Made by a program: the position numbers and the translations under genes. A stretch of 5,864 bases of DNA, from assembly GCA_019233165.1 (NCBI GenBank), contig JAFAMS010000360.1, forward strand, positions 1 through 5,864, given 5' to 3'. Below the pieces are notes generated by a model. The model did no database searches and was not told the DNA's origin. It worked only from the letters and a program-made list of their open reading frames with translations. Below, one piece after another: positions 4,655-5,864 of the stretch; within the stretch, counting starts at the first letter, position 1; each line of letters begins with the position of its first letter. The DNA is from Vulcanimicrobiota bacterium. Its GTDB lineage: Bacteria; Vulcanimicrobiota; Vulcanimicrobiia; Vulcanimicrobiales; Vulcanimicrobiaceae.

Positions 4655-5864
4655 ATGTCCATACTCACAAGGGCGGCTCTGGCCTTAGTCGCCGCCTCTC
4701 TTATCGCATTTCAGCCGCTTGCGGCTTTGGCTCAGGAAGCGAGGTCCGGCGGCACCACGGAGTGGCCGGTCGACGTCACTGCGTCGCAAGCGCAGGCGGC
4801 ACAATCGCTGGCGACCGACCGACAGACGATCGTCCCATCCCGTGCGGCAGCCGATCCTTCGGCGGAAGTCGCGCAGGCAGCGTCGCCTCCGATGGCGCAC
4901 GCGATCCCGTATCGTCATCTGATTCCGCTCTGGCGTCCCGGTTGGGAGTACACGGCCGACATGTCGATCGGCGCGCCGTTCGGCGCGACCGGGAAGATCA
5001 AGCAGTACGGCCTACCCGGCGCCGGCGACGTCATCCTCAAGTACGGGTTCAGCGAGAACTCGCACCTCTACATCGGTTATTTCGGATTGAACGAATATCC
5101 GATCGGTTTCAGCACCGGCGTCGTCCCCGTGTACTTGCAAGGCGTCGCCGTTCCGATCGCGACGCAAAACTTAGGGACGGCGAATCCACCCGGCTTCACG
5201 ACCCCGCTGAACGCGGTGACCGTGAACCGGATCATGATCTCGCATTACGACCAGGCGTTTTGGATCGGCGGGATGCCGCATAGCCTAGTCCCCGGCGGGC
5301 AACTGCCGATCGTGATCTCGCCGACGTATACGCAGCGCTGGGGCTCGATCGCCGGCGGAAGCGACATCGTCCCGATTGAGATCGACGGCCTGCCGTATTA
5401 CGGGATCCACTGGCGGACGAGCTCGTTCCTCGGCCTCTACGCGACGATCCCCGTGCCGATTCTGACCCAGTTCAAGTACAACTTGTTCACGCAATACACG
5501 ATCGGCCCGCAATGGCTGACCGGTCTCAACGGCGCCAACGTTTCGAACCATGCGCAGCTCGTGCAGATCTTGCGCACGACGTGGAAGCCGAAAGAGCAGA
5601 TCACCGTCGAGCTCGAGCCGTCGCTCTATCCGAACATCTTGCCGACCGACAAGTGGCCGCAGCACTACCTGACGATGCAATACAGCATTGCGTACAGCTT
5701 CGGCAAGGATACGTACGACCGGTTCCACCGGCCGACGTCGCACAACCTGATCCCGTTCATTCAAGCGATGGTCAGCATGGGCGGCGCGATGAATCTGAGC
5801 CCGTACGGGATCAACGCGCTGTACTGTCAACAGCTTTCTGCTACGGGCTGTTCGGCGGCCGTCA
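4655..5864 (+). CDS. Secreted protein, probable outer-membrane beta-barrel, 3' end cut by window
   Basis: Open frame of 403 codons from ATG at 4655 to the window edge without a stop. The start is supported by GAGG with 7-nt spacing. Residues 1-26 are a clear signal peptide: T5-R6, a hydrophobic core ALALVAASLIAF, and cleavage after ALA (24-26). Residues 27-85 form an Ala/Gln/Thr-rich, low-complexity spacer. From Y86 the sequence becomes rich in Tyr, Trp, Gly and alternating hydrophobic residues, with probable beta strands such as VILKYGFSENSHLYIGYFGL, SSFLGLYATIPVP, FKYNLFTQYTIGP, QITVELEPSLYP and YLTMQYSIAYSFG. This resembles outer-membrane barrels or transport-type porins, but I recognise no named family. 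No catalytic motif is seen. Two Cys lie near the cut end. It follows the DJ-1/PfpI gene by 72 nt on the same strand. Export is confident, barrel fold moderate, function unknown. Confidence 0.8.
   Translation, partial: MSILTRAALALVAASLIAFQPLAALAQEARSGGTTEWPVDVTASQAQAAQSLATDRQTIVPSRAAADPSAEVAQAASPPMAHAIPYRHLIPLWRPGWEYTADMSIGAPFGATGKIKQYGLPGAGDVILKYGFSENSHLYIGYFGLNEYPIGFSTGVVPVYLQGVAVPIATQNLGTANPPGFTTPLNAVTVNRIMISHYDQAFWIGGMPHSLVPGGQLPIVISPTYTQRWGSIAGGSDIVPIEIDGLPYYGIHWRTSSFLGLYATIPVPILTQFKYNLFTQYTIGPQWLTGLNGANVSNHAQLVQILRTTWKPKEQITVELEPSLYPNILPTDKWPQHYLTMQYSIAYSFGKDTYDRFHRPTSHNLIPFIQAMVSMGGAMNLSPYGINALYCQQLSATGCSAAV

Noticed and set aside
4489..5283. 264-residue plus frame overlapping the DJ-1/PfpI and barrel genes
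   Set aside because: It is Arg-rich and low in motif content, and out of frame with the ATG-4655 frame, which has a signal peptide, a good ribosome-binding site and stays open to the window end.
5285..5830. 181-residue minus-strand frame opposite the barrel gene
   Set aside because: Arg/Val-rich antisense shadow with no start signal.

Overview
The window is GC-rich DNA with dense, short-spaced genes, several GTG starts and strong use of G/C-ending codons. The proteins point to a bacterium with two membranes: a secreted DUF5117-type metalloprotease, a lipoprotein, and a probable outer-membrane barrel. This would suit a soil lineage such as Eremiobacterota or another little-cultured high-GC phylum. 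That placement is an impression from protein style, not something the sequence proves. I see no tRNA, rRNA, CRISPR array, insertion sequence or phage gene.

Left part (1-2383), mixed strands. The minus strand carries the N-terminal 405 residues of a large secreted zinc-metalloprotease-family protein, cut by the window edge before the expected HEXXH site. Upstream of it, 72 nt away, is a 97-residue helical protein of unknown function. A small Rieske ferredoxin starts divergently, almost touching the start of the 97-residue gene, and runs tail-to-tail into a GNAT acetyltransferase with a 32-bp overlap. These look like housekeeping or accessory singletons, with no shared pathway visible.

Right part (2384-5864), all plus strand. 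After a 110-bp divergent intergenic region with an operator-like inverted repeat come four co-oriented genes. They are an Xre-like helix-turn-helix protein, an SGNH-hydrolase-like lipoprotein (GTGA overlap with the regulator gene), a DJ-1/PfpI-family protein, and a secreted, probably beta-barrel protein that runs off the window. The first two are almost certainly translationally coupled. Membership of the other two in one operon is inferred from spacing of 35 and 72 nt and the absence of a clear terminator.

The most notable observation is that two adjacent genes encode recognisable enzyme folds without the canonical nucleophile. The SGNH protein has GDD where GDS is expected, with the Asn, Asp and His blocks kept. 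The DJ-1/PfpI protein has GHG where CHG is expected, with the neighbouring His and the Glu kept. Neither change can come from one base error. The leader of the barrel gene can also fold into two mutually exclusive hairpins, one of which holds the ribosome-binding site.
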